Shown here: positions 24,061 to 35,265 of the stretch, in pieces
Position numbering within the stretch: the stretch's first letter is position 1
Layout of the letters: every line of letters begins with the position of its first letter
Source of the DNA: Bryum argenteum
Lineage: Eukaryota > Streptophyta > Bryopsida > Bryales > Bryaceae
Direction: 5' to 3'
NCBI GenBank assembly: GCA_037043015.1
Contig: CM073330.1
Span: forward strand, 3,373,263-3,437,262
DNA length: 64,000 nucleotides
Notes under the pieces: model-generated
What the model saw: only the letters and a program-made list of their open reading frames with translations
Databases searched by the model: none
Told to the model about the DNA's origin: nothing
Made by a program: the position numbers and the translations under genes

Positions 24061-24446
24061 GTACTACAAAAAAACATGTGTTTTCTTCTCATCAAAGCTG
24101 GGTTGTTTCTACACATAAAAGTGCAAAATTTTCTTGTTGTGATAAAAATTCATGAGGAGAAATAAGACATTTTTCATGTGGAAACTCAATTTTTATGTCA
24201 ATAAATACTCACGTTTTAATGATTGCAAAAATTCATGAAGGGAAATTGCTCTTTTTTCATGGGGAACCACTTCCCCTATTCCCATTAAAATCTTGACTTT
24301 TCATGACGAGAAACTCCAAATATATGAGATATTCATGACATGAAGAGGTCATTTTTCATGAGGAGAAAATCCCATGAAAAATGGGGATTTTCATGTCATC
24401 TCCTCATGAAAATTCCCATTTTTCATGGGTCAGATTCTAGTTGTGA
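24061..24446. mobile_element. small repetitive element with 59-nt palindrome (possible CACTA-type MITE)
   Basis: The segment is built of many degenerate copies of a TTTTTCATG / TCATGAGGAGAAA motif in both orientations, like subterminal repeats of CACTA elements. Its ends (ACTACAAAAAAAC at the left; CACAACTAGAATC as reverse complement at the right) loosely resemble CACTA termini. A near-perfect palindrome occupies 24371-24429, with 25-nt arms (CCCATGAAAAATGGG outer part) and a 9-nt loop. No target duplication is certain. It interrupts F-box-derived sequence. Confidence 0.45.
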
Positions 24447-25330
24447 CATGATAGTGGATGAAGCCACACATTTGTGTGAGGTACTGGTAAGTTTCTAATT
24501 TCTGCCAAGAGCGGACTGTGTGCATGAACTTCTGGAAGTCACCATGTGCACGAGGAGCGGTTGATCGCCTTCACTCCGTTAACTCGACGCTGAAAGGAGC
24601 TTCCACCGGAGCTGCAATGACTTAACCCTATTCTTATGCACATGATAGTGGATGAAGCCACACATTTATACCAGATAGTTGTAGCAGGAAGCTCCGCGGC
24701 AAGTGATGAGCACCAGCATGCCGAGAATCACGGAGGCCCGCACGGACGTTTATGATTCCCGAATAGTGCGATGGACAAGAGCGGGTGATTTTCCAGGACT
24801 GGCGTTTGCATTGAATGATTATCAAGCTGGGGTGTTTCAAAATGGCAACATCTTCTGCACCGGCTTCATGGAGCTTGACGATCAAGTTGTGAAGGGCATT
24901 CTGGGGTTCAACATGGCGAAACGAGCATGGTTTGCCAAGCTCCCCCATTCTTCAATTTGTGGAAAACTATGGAGATCTGTACCTGTTTTCAGAGCGAGAA
25001 TTTGGACGCATTATTGAGCATTGGGTTGATAAAGTTAAGTGGAATCATAATGAAAACAATGAATCGTTCGAGCTTATCAATGTCATTAAGAAGAAAAAGG
25101 ATGGCGGTCGGAGTCTCGAAGTGTAACCGGAATTTGCATTGGTTCCATCCACAGAAAGGCAATTGTGCATTTTTAACACCGTTGATCATACTGGAGACAG
25201 TTATGAGCTTGAGAATTGCGACAAGTGTGAGGCTTTATCGACCGTACTAAGAAATCGGTTTCGTGGAGAGTTGAGATTTTTTAGTTTGAATCCTCTATAT
25301 CTTTTGATAGACCCTTTCTTTTGCGTCTAA
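24447..25330 (+). pseudogene. F-box/kelch pseudogene, copy 5
   Basis: Kelch-region remains of the same family. The amplified segment recurs at 24447-24650, then a frame from 24703 has VRWTRAGDFPGLAFALNDYQ and FMELDDQVVKGILGFNMAKR. The C-terminal part continues in other frames to the family end (LLIDPFFCV, stop at about 25328). An insertion of AATCACGGAGGCCCGCACGG context and missing bases near 24930 break the frame. No F-box is present. Confidence 0.85.
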
Positions 25331-26192
25331 GTATACTTAGTGTCAAGGGAAAACTTGTTGAAAGTATTCATTGTTTTTTATAATGGTTGTTCCAGAAACA
25401 ATAGTTATTGACTAGTTAGGAATGCTTAGTATTGTTTTAGGAAGTGACTTGAAGTATAGGAAGAGAAAATTTAGAGTATTGTTTAGAATGCGTGCTTCTT
25501 GTTACTTAATGAGTAGTTGTTCTAAGGGTGACCATAGTATTCACCTCGAGAGGAGCTAGTCGTCCCACGTCATTGTTGCTATGTTTCTTCGGCGTAGCAT
25601 CTTCAATAGTGGCTCAAACGGGCATTTTATTCATGCCAATACCACAAGGATTTAATATTCTTATTTATCTCCAAGGTTTATTTCTAGTTGTGCATGATTA
25701 TAAACATAAATGTTCATAGTTGATGTGTACTTAGTTATCTAGGGTTGTCGGTATGTACCTATTATGAAGAGAAGTTTGTTTGACCTCATTGAAAGAATAT
25801 GATGTGTTATATTCGTTCCTTGTACTCAAATTTTTGTATCATTTATATATTTTTTTTATTATTTATTTATTTATTTATTTATTTTGTTTTTTATTTTTAT
25901 TTTTTATTTATTTTTTTAATATATATATTTTTTAAGTCCACTTTATAGCTCTTAATAAAGTAGTAAAAATGTCTATGTTTGCTCAAGGGAAAGAGTTAAT
26001 ATGTTGTCTTCAAAACTAGGCAACTCTTTCGTCAAGAAAAAACCATAATTCTCAAACTTAGAGAATGTTGTTTCAATGAGGCCGTGGAATTATGAGGTTG
26101 GCTTGCCTTTAAGAACATAATTACTTATCATGAGAATGTTGTGCGGTTGTTTCTTCCTAATTTTTTTGTGTAAGGAATAAGGATGATACAAT
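25331..26192. other. AT-rich intergenic sequence
   Basis: No gene seen. Includes a TTTA/TTTATT low-complexity tract at about 25840-25930. Confidence 0.5.
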
Positions 26193-26345
26193 GAGTGTTG
26201 TCTTATCAGACAAATTTCCTATTCATTTGTCAAACAAAATTTAGATGAGATGTACATTTGATACATTGAAAACGTCTTAGATGTACACCTTATCTAAATT
26301 GTGTCTGACAAATGAATAGGAATTTTGTCTAATAAGACAACCCTA
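26193..26345. mobile_element. hAT-type MITE (153 bp), 8-bp TSD
   Basis: Two arms of about 60 bp are near-perfect reverse complements: GTTGTCTTATCAGACAAA at the left and TTTTGTCTAATAAGACAAC at the right. The element is flanked by the identical 8-mer GATACAAT at 26185-26192 and 26346-26353. The right terminus reads TAGGGTTGTC as reverse complement, in keeping with hAT ends. No coding capacity; RNA from it would form a hairpin. Confidence 0.85.
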
Positions 26346-26353
26346 GATACAAT

Positions 26354-27039
26354 CAATGTTTCAATGAGTTTGTTTTGTTGTCCTCTCCCACTTGAGGACA
26401 ACTTCTCAATAAACCATCGCATTGTGGAACCACAACACTGCACTCTACGATATATAACTTATATGCGGCTGCAGCTTAATGAGAGGTCTCAAGGCTAAAG
26501 TAAGCGGACTAAGTGCAAGGATTTGGCGGAAGGTCGGAGACAAGCGTGCAAGCTGCCAAGTATGAGTTATGAAGGCATATACAATACTAGAAGGTGCGGA
26601 GGTGGAGAGCGTGGAAGGGAGGCATCAAGGACAAAACGCATAGGGGCAAGAAGGGACTACAGACTAGATTGTTAAGCGGACATGAGCTCCAACTATGGGT
26701 GGGGACAGGCCGAAGCCTTCATCTCCATTTGTAAGTCCCCCAACTTGTGATTTTACAAACGTGTTGACTTCCCATTCGATAAGAGGACGAAGGCTACATT
26801 TCTAGCCTTCGCCATCTCCGTAATCTCCAACAGTTTAAGTCATAACTACCTACCTACTCAAGTGCTCAAGAACCCGAAGGGTAGAATTCATAATACTCTT
26901 TTACACTCGCAAGGAGAATGTCAAAAACCAATCAATCTAGAAATTGCTCTCAGAGTCTCAAAGTCTTTAGGAACTCTTGCGTAACCATTTGCTTAACCCT
27001 TAAAGGTCCTTGGGGTGTGAAACGGTCAGCTCAAAACTG
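26354..27039. other. no supported gene
   Basis: No open frame with a recognisable family. Ordinary composition. Confidence 0.45.
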
Positions 27040-27375
27040 AATCACAACATCTTTTGGACTTGGGCATCATGAATAGTGCATTTTTAAAACTTGTGCATCT
27101 TAAATGGGTCAATGGACCAATCAATGATGAGTTTGCAACCTTCTACAAGTTTATGTACAACCCAACCTACTTACCACAATCCTTTCAAAGCACAAAATCA
27201 CTCATACAAATTGTGCTTTGATTTGTAAAATTTCACTCTTTGAATGCATCACAAGAAAGTGACCAGTTTGACATCAAAATATAAGTGAAAAGTTGAGTAC
27301 AATGAGTCAGAGCTACAAGGCATATTCTGTTGGAAAAAAGCCCCTCGGGCTTGCAAGGACCTTTCAGGGTTAATA
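27040..27375 (+). repeat. dispersed repeat, left member of an inverted pair
   Basis: About 300 bp match the reverse complement of 31035-31345 at roughly 80-85% by eye. Shared landmarks are GAGTTTGCAACCTTCTACAA, TCAAAGCACAAAATCACTCA and GTGAAAAGTTGAGTACA. The pair brackets the open F-box gene. Confidence 0.8.
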
Positions 27376-27879
27376 GTCACGAAGGCCAGTTTAAATCCTA
27401 GTTTAAGTCGATGAATAATTACCACAATAATTATATTCATCGAATTCTATTTCAAAACTACAAAACAAAAGTTTAATCCTGTCCACATTGTATTAAACAA
27501 ATAAAAACTCATGATGTAAAATACGATGAGAATTGTAACCATGATCCGACTCTCTCTCTGTGCAACCTCTAATCTCATGTGTTTCCTTTGATTCAAAAAT
27601 CGACCATGAAATTAAACTTTGCTGAAAATCAGTTTAAACAGTCGACCAAGAGTACCGCGCAAACGTAAAGCAACATGACATGTACTGTACAAAGACAAAA
27701 ATGGGCCCTCCTTAATTCCAAACTGAAACACCCCCCGAAACATCCTAACCCGATAGAAGCATTGGAACCTGACGGACGAAACCATAATCCGATAGAGAAA
27801 ACCCAAATCCGATAGATGAAACCCAAATCCAATGGATACAACCAATATTAGCCTTCCGCTTCCAAACGTGTCTGTACAA

Positions 27880-28229
27880 AAGGTAATGCAGACTTCCAGA
27901 GTACAGACATCTCCGAAAAGTCGATGTGAGGTCCGCGTCAATGCCTCGAAAAGTTGTTCGATTGTTCGTGGCAGCCACCAACTGAAGGGGATAGGGGCGT
28001 CCTGCTTCTCATCCAGAGCCCTGTCCTCTTTCCTGTACCAAGATCATACTTTCATGGATGCTACTTCAACTCATCCGCTGAGAAGCTGCTTCAAACAGTT
28101 GCTACAATCACTATAAGATGGAACTCACTGCCACGGCTAAGCATTCCGGGCCTGGCAGCCAGTCACTCAGGTCGATCGATCAGTCTGTCCGATCAATTGC
28201 ACTTTCTCTGCTTCATTTTCATCACATCC
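27880..28229 (+). promoter_or_regulatory. conserved leader/promoter of the F-box family
   Basis: The sequence upstream of the ATG at 28230 is shared with copies 3 (19980-20330) and 4 (21690-21980). Shared landmarks are a CAGAGTACAGAC motif, TCCGCGTCAATGCCTCG, CTTTCCTGTACCAAGATCAT and GATCAATTGCACTTTCTCTG just before the ATG. It stays conserved between copies although the coding parts decay, consistent with duplication of whole transcription units. The promoter role is inferred. Confidence 0.5.
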
Positions 28230-29465
28230 ATGGCGTGTTTAGCTCCAGATGATGCATCAGGACCTGGGCAGACGCGCAAGTCCGAATGCTGTTCCGAAAA
28301 ATGTCTTCTGATGGAAGCTTTGTTGCTTACCAGTGTTATTTATTACTGGGAGCTGAGTCATCTCCTCATACTAGTCTATTTTTTGACATCCATTTGCTCC
28401 TCCTCTCACGTTGTGGCACCACCGAAGCAAGTCGTTCTGACTGAGCAAATCGATCAGGACGATGGTTGCCCGTCGTTGACAGCGTGCTACTTCTTCATCC
28501 AGAGTAACGTCTGGCAGTGGGCAGGATTCGATCCTTCAAGCGGCAAATGGCGAAGGCTACCTCCTCTCACGTTCCTGCCAGCCAATTGTGATCCTGATCC
28601 AGACTTGTTCAAGCAGTTTCTCATTTGTGCCAAGGACGGACTCGTGTGTATGAACTTCTCGAAGTCATCACACGAGGAGCGGTTGATCGTCTTCAATCCT
28701 TTGTCTCGACGCTGGAGGGAGCTTCCACCGCTGCTGCATAGACGGAACCCTGTTCTCATGCACATGATAGTGGATGAAGTCACACATTCATACCAGATAC
28801 TTGTAGCAGGAAGCTCCGCGGCAAGTGACGAGGAACTGTCGAGAATCACGGAGGTTTACAATTCTAAAACAGAGCAGTGGACAAGAGTAGGTGATTTGCC
28901 TGGACCAGCGTTTGCATTGAATGATTATCAAGCTGGGGTCTCCCAGAATGGCAACATCTTCTGCATCGGCTTCATGGAGCTTGACGATCAAGTCGTGAAG
29001 GGCATTCTGGGGTTCGACATGGTGAAACAAACATGGTCGACAAAGTGGACCAATCTTCCTTTGCCGAGCTCCCCCATCCTTCAACTGGTGGAAAACTATG
29101 GAGGTTTGTATCTCTTTTCGGAACATAAGAATGGCCAGTTCATTGAGCACAGGGTTGACAGAGTTGAGTGGACTGAAAAGGACGAAAGTATTACTCTTGA
29201 CTTAGTTAATGTTATTAAAGCACAAAAGATTGGTAGCTGGAGCTTAGAAGTTTTTCCAGAATTTGCATTAGTTCCATATAGCGAATCGCAATTGTGCATA
29301 TACAATACTGTCAATCATACTGGGGAGATTTACGACATTGAAGATCAAGAGAAGAGTGAAGTCTTAACGGCCTTACCTGAAGAAGGATTCAGTGGAGAAT
29401 TAAGTCTCTTCACATTGAATCCTATGTCATTTACTCTGGAGCCGAGATTTAGTACCGAGCCTTGA
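28230..29465 (+). CDS. kelch-repeat F-box-family protein, open copy lacking the F-box
   Basis: A 411-residue open frame from the ATG at 28230 (MACLAPDD, the start also used in copy 4) to TGA at 29463. From residue ~82 the kelch/beta-propeller region runs to the end: VWQWAGFDPSSGKWRRLPPL, RLIVFNPLSRRWRELPPLLH, YNSKTEQWTRVGDLPGPAFA and FMELDDQVVKGILGFDMVKQ. Family members act as substrate receptors of SCF ubiquitin ligases, the F-box binding SKP1. Here the ~110 bp that carry the F-box-like helices in copy 4 are missing between D-D-G-C-P and S-L-T-A-C-Y. Residues 28-57 form a hydrophobic stretch that arises because this part is read in a different frame from copy 4. It may be expressed but cannot act as a normal F-box protein, or it is a recent pseudogene. 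Confidence 0.75.
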   Translation: MACLAPDDASGPGQTRKSECCSEKCLLMEALLLTSVIYYWELSHLLILVYFLTSICSSSHVVAPPKQVVLTEQIDQDDGCPSLTACYFFIQSNVWQWAGFDPSSGKWRRLPPLTFLPANCDPDPDLFKQFLICAKDGLVCMNFSKSSHEERLIVFNPLSRRWRELPPLLHRRNPVLMHMIVDEVTHSYQILVAGSSAASDEELSRITEVYNSKTEQWTRVGDLPGPAFALNDYQAGVSQNGNIFCIGFMELDDQVVKGILGFDMVKQTWSTKWTNLPLPSSPILQLVENYGGLYLFSEHKNGQFIEHRVDRVEWTEKDESITLDLVNVIKAQKIGSWSLEVFPEFALVPYSESQLCIYNTVNHTGEIYDIEDQEKSEVLTALPEEGFSGELSLFTLNPMSFTLEPRFSTEP

Positions 29466-31034
29466 TTAGATAAACACCCTGTTTAAAATGTCAATAGAGT
29501 AAACTAATTGGCTCCAACATTTTAGAACACAATTCCTACTAGTGTTCTTGTCAAGGCCTCTCCCTATACTATCATTTTTAAATTCTGTGACATGACATGG
29601 TCTCAGGAACTTTCTCAGGAAAGTTCTCGCCCACCATCTTGACATAACGCTGCCATTTTTATAGAATTTTGTATGGAATAATAAACATCTTGAGCACTCA
29701 AACCACAATTTTGTAAACATGGCGGTATTTCAAGTCTATTTTGCCATATCAAACCTACATTTGCGTGCCTGCAAAAGGGCGACTAATCATAACACCACAC
29801 TATTTTAAGTATATTACCACCGCTCTGTCTGATATCACTCTTACGTAGTATCATTATTGTTTTCACCATCACCTTCTATGATAGTACCTCCAGTTCACAC
29901 CAGTTGTCTTAAAATACACATTTCTTCATACATATAGTCCCTTCGTTTTTTGTATTTCAACCACCGTAAACCCAAAATTTTCGTACAATTAAATTGAGCT
30001 TACTCACTTTTTCAAGTTAAAATCAACTCTACCTTCTGTCGATCTGTATTCCAGGCTTCAGTTCTAAGCTCGAGAGTCCAATCGCTGGTAGTTACACTTG
30101 CAACGGGGTAATTATGAGCAGAAAGATTCGAGTGTCTGATGCAAGCCCCACAACGTATACTTCGGCTGCTGAGTAGTTGTAATCTTTGTTCGATAATGGC
30201 TCATTCTAAATTTGTGAACTGCCTGGAAGTGTTTTACGGCACTATCAGTGAGGCCCTACATGGCCGGTGAGTTTTTCGAATCCTCTGAAATATCTCGTAG
30301 TTCAAACGCTACGTTGGCAACGACGAAGCCCCTTTTCAAGAGCCCTTCTTGGCATGAACAAAGCTCAATGTATACAAGCATTCACAATTCTGTTAAAATG
30401 AAAAATACCATGTGCCACTTTGTGTACAATAACGGCCAATGTACCATTTCGGTTGCATAGTTGGTCATGCTTCCACAGTGACACCTCGAAACACGCTTCT
30501 TTTGTAATACACCCCTCTTTCTAATCAATTTGAACCCCCGAAAAGTGTCATCTCTGCTGAATATTGCCATTAAGGTTTCAGTGCTGATTCTATTGCTCCT
30601 ATACGCATATATGTAATTGTATCATTCTTGAGGAATGTGTCACAAAATCAAATTATCTGCTTGCAGTGATAATCAGCCGAGATGCCTACTCGCGAAGAGT
30701 GAAAGAAGCAGACTGGATAGGTACGGTCCTAGATTCTCTCCGTACACATCCGACATTCGAGGTCCTGCTGTCGATCCAGCCACTCGTACGAAACCAAGAT
30801 TTTCGTCCGAATCTATCTCAAGCTACTCATGTTGTTGTCTGCAGTAGGGCTGTAGGGGTCTAAGGCTCCTGAGATCCATACTTTTAGTCCAGACATAGTG
30901 ATGGGGCTTGTAGAAGTTGTGAATTTGGAAGTTCACAATTTCGAAACATTGGTGATGCCAACAATTATAAACTAGTCCACAACTCTGAAAGCGTAAAAGC
31001 GTAGCCCACAGCCTCTCTGTTTTGTAAATTTTAA
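29466..31034. other. intergenic; no supported gene
   Basis: Only short frames. One at 30666-30863 follows an acceptor-like ttgcag and encodes SRDAYSRRVKEADWIGTVLD, which I do not recognise; it could be an exon fragment. The rest shows nothing. Confidence 0.45.
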
Positions 31035-31345
31035 CTCTTAAATGCCCAAGCAAGCCCTAGGGTTTTTTTCCCACAAGAATAGCTCTCACTGTACTCAACT
31101 TTTCACTTAGATTTTGATGTCAAACTGATCACCTTCTTGTGATGCATTCACAAAGTGAAATTTTACAATTCAAATCACAATTTGGATGAGTGATTTTGTG
31201 CTTTGAAAGATTGTGGTAGGTAGATTGGGGTTGTACATAACCTTGTAGAAGGTTGCAAACTCATTATTGATTGGTTCATTCATGATACCTAGGTTCAAAA
31301 AGTACACTATTCACGATGCCCAAGTCCAAAAATGTTGTGATCCAA
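31035..31345 (-). repeat. dispersed repeat, right member of an inverted pair
   Basis: Reverse-complement relative of 27040-27375. The two copies lie 3.7 kb apart in opposite orientation, on either side of the open F-box gene. Confidence 0.8.
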
Positions 31346-31698
31346 TTTATCACTCTCCTTTTCCTTTAGCAGACTCATCTTTTTATCATCTTTCAATGTG
31401 TGAATTTTAGTATTCATAAAGACGCATTAATCTCTTTTTACTTTCAACTTTTGGCCAACGGAATTATATGGCTAATATTCTGAATTTGTCTGGTTACAAC
31501 AATCACCATGGAGAAAGTAACAGCACCACTTGTAGTTCACAACGCCACTTGTTGATGTAAATATCAGCACACATTTTTATTATAGTAAACTTACAAATCT
31601 CGTTTTCGAGAGAACTCCGACTACGCTAAATTACTTTCACACATTCGAATTCTCAGTAAGACTTGCATAAGTTCAAGGCTGTGACACAGTACAGATTC

Positions 31699-33414
31699 CT
31701 ATTGCATTTCTATTTTGGGATCCTTCTCATGAGCAGGGAAGTCATCCTGAGGAATAATCCGCCTCCAGAACCAATGCTGTCTCCAGACATAGATCATCTC
31801 CTCAATCGGCACGCCTTTCGTCTCCGGCAAGAAGAGTGCCACAAACACAGTCATGATAAGCACCCACCCCGCGAAGAACAGGAAGATTCCATACTCGAAG
31901 TGACACAGAATAGTCAAAAACGCTTGCGCGATCACGAAAGTAAAGATCAAGTTGGTGGCAACGGTGATCGCTTGTCCTGCAGATCGAGTCTCCAGAGGAA
32001 AGATCTCACTAGGCACGAGCCATCCAAGGGGACCCCACGACCACGCGAACGCCGCAACGTAAATGCAGATGAGGATCACGATTCCGACCGCTTCGCCTTT
32101 CGAAAGCTCACGAGTACCGCCGAATCGGAGAGCCAGAATGATCGCGATTATGATTTGACTCATCAACATCTGCACTCCACCCTCCAGGAAGAGAATTCGG
32201 CGTCCCCACTTGTCGACCACTCCGAGGGAAACCAACGTCGCGAGCACGTTCACTGCACCGACTATCACCGCTGAGTATAGGGAAGCATCTTGTCCGAAGC
32301 CGATTGTGTTGAAGAGGACCGGAACGTAGAACATGATTGCGTTGATTCCCGTCACCTGTTGGAAGAATGGAATCGCTACAGCCATCACGAGCTGCGGCCG
32401 GTTCCGTTTCTGCAGAAAACCAATTGATCGTCAGTTCTATTCAATGATGATATACGAGTCATGGAATGTGAAGAGGAGATTGAACTTACCTGCAGGATGT
32501 TGCGGAATGGGTGTTTGATGCGCTGCGAGATTTCAGAGGCGACGATCATGTCATCATACTCCGCAGTAACATTATCAGTACCCCGGATTTTAGTAAGCAC
32601 TTTACGACCTTGCTCGCACTTCCCGCGTTCGATCAAGGAGTTCGGAGTCTCAGGACAGAAGAGGCCACCGAGGGTGAGAAGAAGAGCAGGGATGGCGGCG
32701 AGTCCAAGCGAGACTCGCCATCCATTGGGGTGCATCTTGTTGGTGCCGTAGTTGATGAGATTGGCGGCGAGGATTCCGATAGTCGTGGCCATTTGGAACA
32801 TGATGTTGAGTGCGCCGCGGAGGTGGGCGGGCGCCATCTCGCTCAGGTACAACGGGACCGACTGATTGGCAAATCCCACGCCCACACCGAGTAGTAGACG
32901 ACCGATAATGAGCATGGCGAGATTGGACGCGGCCGCATTCAGAATCGAGCCGAGGAGGAAAGCTAGACCCGCGATGAGCATACTCGCCTTGCGACCACCC
33001 AACCGCGTGGTGAACGACGCGAATAACGAAGCCACTAACCCCGCGAGGTAGAGCGACGACGTGAACAACTGCAATCCCTGATCGTCGTACTTGCAGTAGT
33101 GACTCTCATTCAACGTGCCTGAATGCTTCTTGTTGTACACGTGGGGGAAGAACTTCACCAGAAAATCGTCCATCGCAGTAACACCTCCTGCTCATCATCA
33201 TCCAAATCAGCTCCAAACACATTCTTACAGCAACAATTGTAGAAACTCTCATATGATACTGCAGTCATGACTTACCCGAGATACCGATGTCATAACCGAA
33301 AAGGAGACCACCGCTAGCAGCAACGATGCAAGCGAGAACCACGAACACCGTAATATGGCCTTCATACTGGGAAGCTTTCGACCCAGCATGGGACACAACG
33401 CCACCACCCGCCAT
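31699..33414 (-). CDS. STP-family monosaccharide/H+ symporter (MFS)
   Basis: Three exons on the minus strand: 33414-33276, 33184-32490 and 32409-31699, with GT-AG junctions in consistent phase (139+695+711 nt; 514 residues). The start ATG gives [20 protein letters not shown], the short cytosolic N-terminus typical of plant sugar transport proteins. Family marks are [15 protein letters not shown] in helix 1, a LGGRKAS loop after helix 2, [17 protein letters not shown] in helix 7, DKWGRR, and [11 protein letters not shown] after helix 12. STP proteins take up hexoses with protons across the plasma membrane through 12 helices. The length matches the family and no break is seen. Which sugar it carries cannot be told from sequence alone. 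Confidence 0.95.
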
Positions 33415-34342
33415 CGAGACAAAACTTCAAGCTTCAACTTTCAAATCCTGTGTTAAGACTGAAGCCTTAGCAGGTCATGAGATATGACTCCAAATTTGAC
33501 TGACTTCAGGTGACAGAAGCTTCTCTGCAAGCAGCGGAGTACGTGCTCAGACAAGAATATATCAAGCACCAAGGTGACTGTGATGCAGGTTAGGATTCTG
33601 GTAGACTCTTATAGTGAGGAATCTGGACTAGCAACTTGCCACTAGGGCGTAAATCCCCGAAACGTCGCGCGCGAGGTTTTTGTTCACACTGGGGAGCATG
33701 GGTAGCAATTCGCCGCAAAGGGAGCGCGACCGTCCGCACTGACCACATGTGCTCCGAGTAGCGATATTTGAGCGCGATGCTCGCGGCACAGTCCAGCTCA
33801 GTGGCCGCGCCCATGCTGCCCACCATCGCCCAGACCGATCGCGAGCTCATGCAATTTGGTGTCGATCAGCTACAGTATCAATCGATTGAGCTTTTGTAGG
33901 ACGAATTCATGGTCGACACCGTCGAACTAGCGAGTGGCGGTTTTGGAATCGGAACTGCAGTTGTGTGGCATTACCTGCTTGTGTACCTTTCCGTATGATT
34001 TCCGTATGAAATGACTGTCAGTTGGTATCTTATCCTTGTAGCGATAATTAGTCACTTCCTGGAATTGGTATATAGAACCTAAACCCTGGTACCTGAGTAT
34101 GAGAACGTATATCAAGTTTCATTTTATATCAAGAAAAAGAAAACCTCCGTACGGAGGAAGAATATTTTTCTGTCCTTACGAATACTTTCAATATTTTTCA
34201 GTAAGTACTTAATTTTTGAAATGTTTTATAAGACCAGTCACATACGGGAGCTCATAAGTGTTGTACATTCTCTTTACTTTGATAATCTTGCTCAATTTTA
34301 GTCTTTTGCTGCCATTGACACAGAATTCTAAAATATCAAGGA
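33415..34342. other. 5' region of the transporter gene and intergenic sequence
   Basis: Probable promoter and 5' UTR of the minus-strand transporter gene. An 86-codon minus-strand frame (33850-33590) lies about 180 bp upstream of its ATG. I recognise no family in it; it could be an upstream frame in the leader. 33870-34342 shows nothing further. Confidence 0.4.
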
Positions 34343-34349
34343 AAAAAAA

Positions 34350-34540
34350 AAAAACCTTATATCACAACTTTACGACGTATTAGTAAACCAGGTTTAAGAA
34401 TATATTCTAATCATAAAGAAATTCCAAAAGTTTTAGGTGGAATGGGAATTGTTATTCTTTCAACCTCTCAAGGGATTATGACAGATCGGGAAGCACGAGA
34501 AAAACAAATTGGAGGAGAAATTTTATGTTATGTATGGTAA
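34350..34540 (+). pseudogene. rps8: plastid rps8 fragment (C-terminal half)
   Basis: The frame ending at TAA 34538-34540 encodes the end of plastid ribosomal protein S8: [20 protein letters not shown], then [20 protein letters not shown] and [10 protein letters not shown]. The start and N-terminal half are missing because the plastid insertion begins here. S8 binds 16S rRNA in the small subunit. It cannot be functional in this place. Confidence 0.93.
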
Positions 34541-34656
34541 TTTATTTACAGTTTATTTAAATCTTTTATATAGGAAAATCTTTGTAAATAAAAAAAAGCT
34601 AGCTAGTATTATATTTTTCAGTGTTAGTTAAATTAAAAAAGGAGATTTTCCCTTTA

Positions 34657-34893
34657 ATGAAGAAACAAAATTTGATTGATATGGAAGGTATAGTTACGGA
34701 ATCACTTCCTAATGCAATGTTTCGAGTTTGCTTAGATAATGGGTGTGAAGTTTTAACTCATATTTCTGGAAAAATAAGACGAAATTATATAAGAATATTA
34801 CCAGGGGATCGAGTTAAAGTAGAACTAAGCCCATATGATTTAACTAAAGGACGTATTACTTACCGTCTGCGTAGTAAATCACAAAATAGTTAA
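34657..34893 (+). CDS. infA: plastid-derived translation initiation factor IF-1
   Basis: A 78-residue frame starting [20 protein letters not shown] and ending [11 protein letters not shown], the OB-fold IF-1 of plastids. A GGAG at 34641, 12 bases before the ATG, is a plausible plastid ribosome-binding site. The frame is intact although the gene sits in nuclear DNA and has plastid promoter and codon context, so expression in the nucleus is unlikely. The presence of infA between rps8 and rpl36 is the ancestral land-plant arrangement. Confidence 0.93.
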   Translation: MKKQNLIDMEGIVTESLPNAMFRVCLDNGCEVLTHISGKIRRNYIRILPGDRVKVELSPYDLTKGRITYRLRSKSQNS

Positions 34894-34999
34894 TTTTTTT
34901 GTTGAATTGAAAATATTAAAAATATAATTAATTAAAAAACTTAGTATAAAAATTTTTTATATTATATATTATAAATAGCATAAAATAAGGAATATAAAA

Positions 35000-35113
35000 A
35001 TGAAAGTTCGTGCTTCTGTTAGAAAAATATGTGATAATTGTCGATTAATTCGTAGACGAAAACGAATAATGGTAGTTTGTTCTAATCCAAAACATAAACA
35101 AAGACAAGGATAA
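35000..35113 (+). CDS. rpl36: plastid-derived ribosomal protein L36
   Basis: A 37-residue frame [20 protein letters not shown] to KHKQRQG, with the C-x2-C ... C ... H zinc-binding pattern of bacterial-type L36. An AAGG at 34987 precedes the ATG. Too short for usual gene calling, but the match to the family is end-to-end. It lies between infA and rps11, as in plastid genomes. Intact in sequence; presumed silent in nuclear DNA. Confidence 0.95.
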   Translation: MKVRASVRKICDNCRLIRRRKRIMVVCSNPKHKQRQG

Positions 35114-35265
35114 TTTTTTATTAAATAATTTTTAATAAAAATAAAAAAAAAAGGAATTTAATTTAAATAGTGTAGATCTTTCGCTTATTTAAAAGCAAAT
35201 ATATAAATATATATTAAAATATTAAAATACAATAAATTTTTGAAAATAAATAAAAAATAATAATT

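Noticed and set aside
30666..30863. Possible exon after an acceptor-like ttgcag
   Set aside because: One short frame with no recognised family and no neighbouring exon; not enough for a gene call.
32461..33051. Several plus-strand frames opposite the sugar transporter
   Set aside because: Shadow frames of the strongly coding minus strand; no independent family match.
33590..33850. 86-codon minus-strand frame upstream of the transporter
   Set aside because: No recognisable family or splice link to the transporter; kept only as a possible leader frame.
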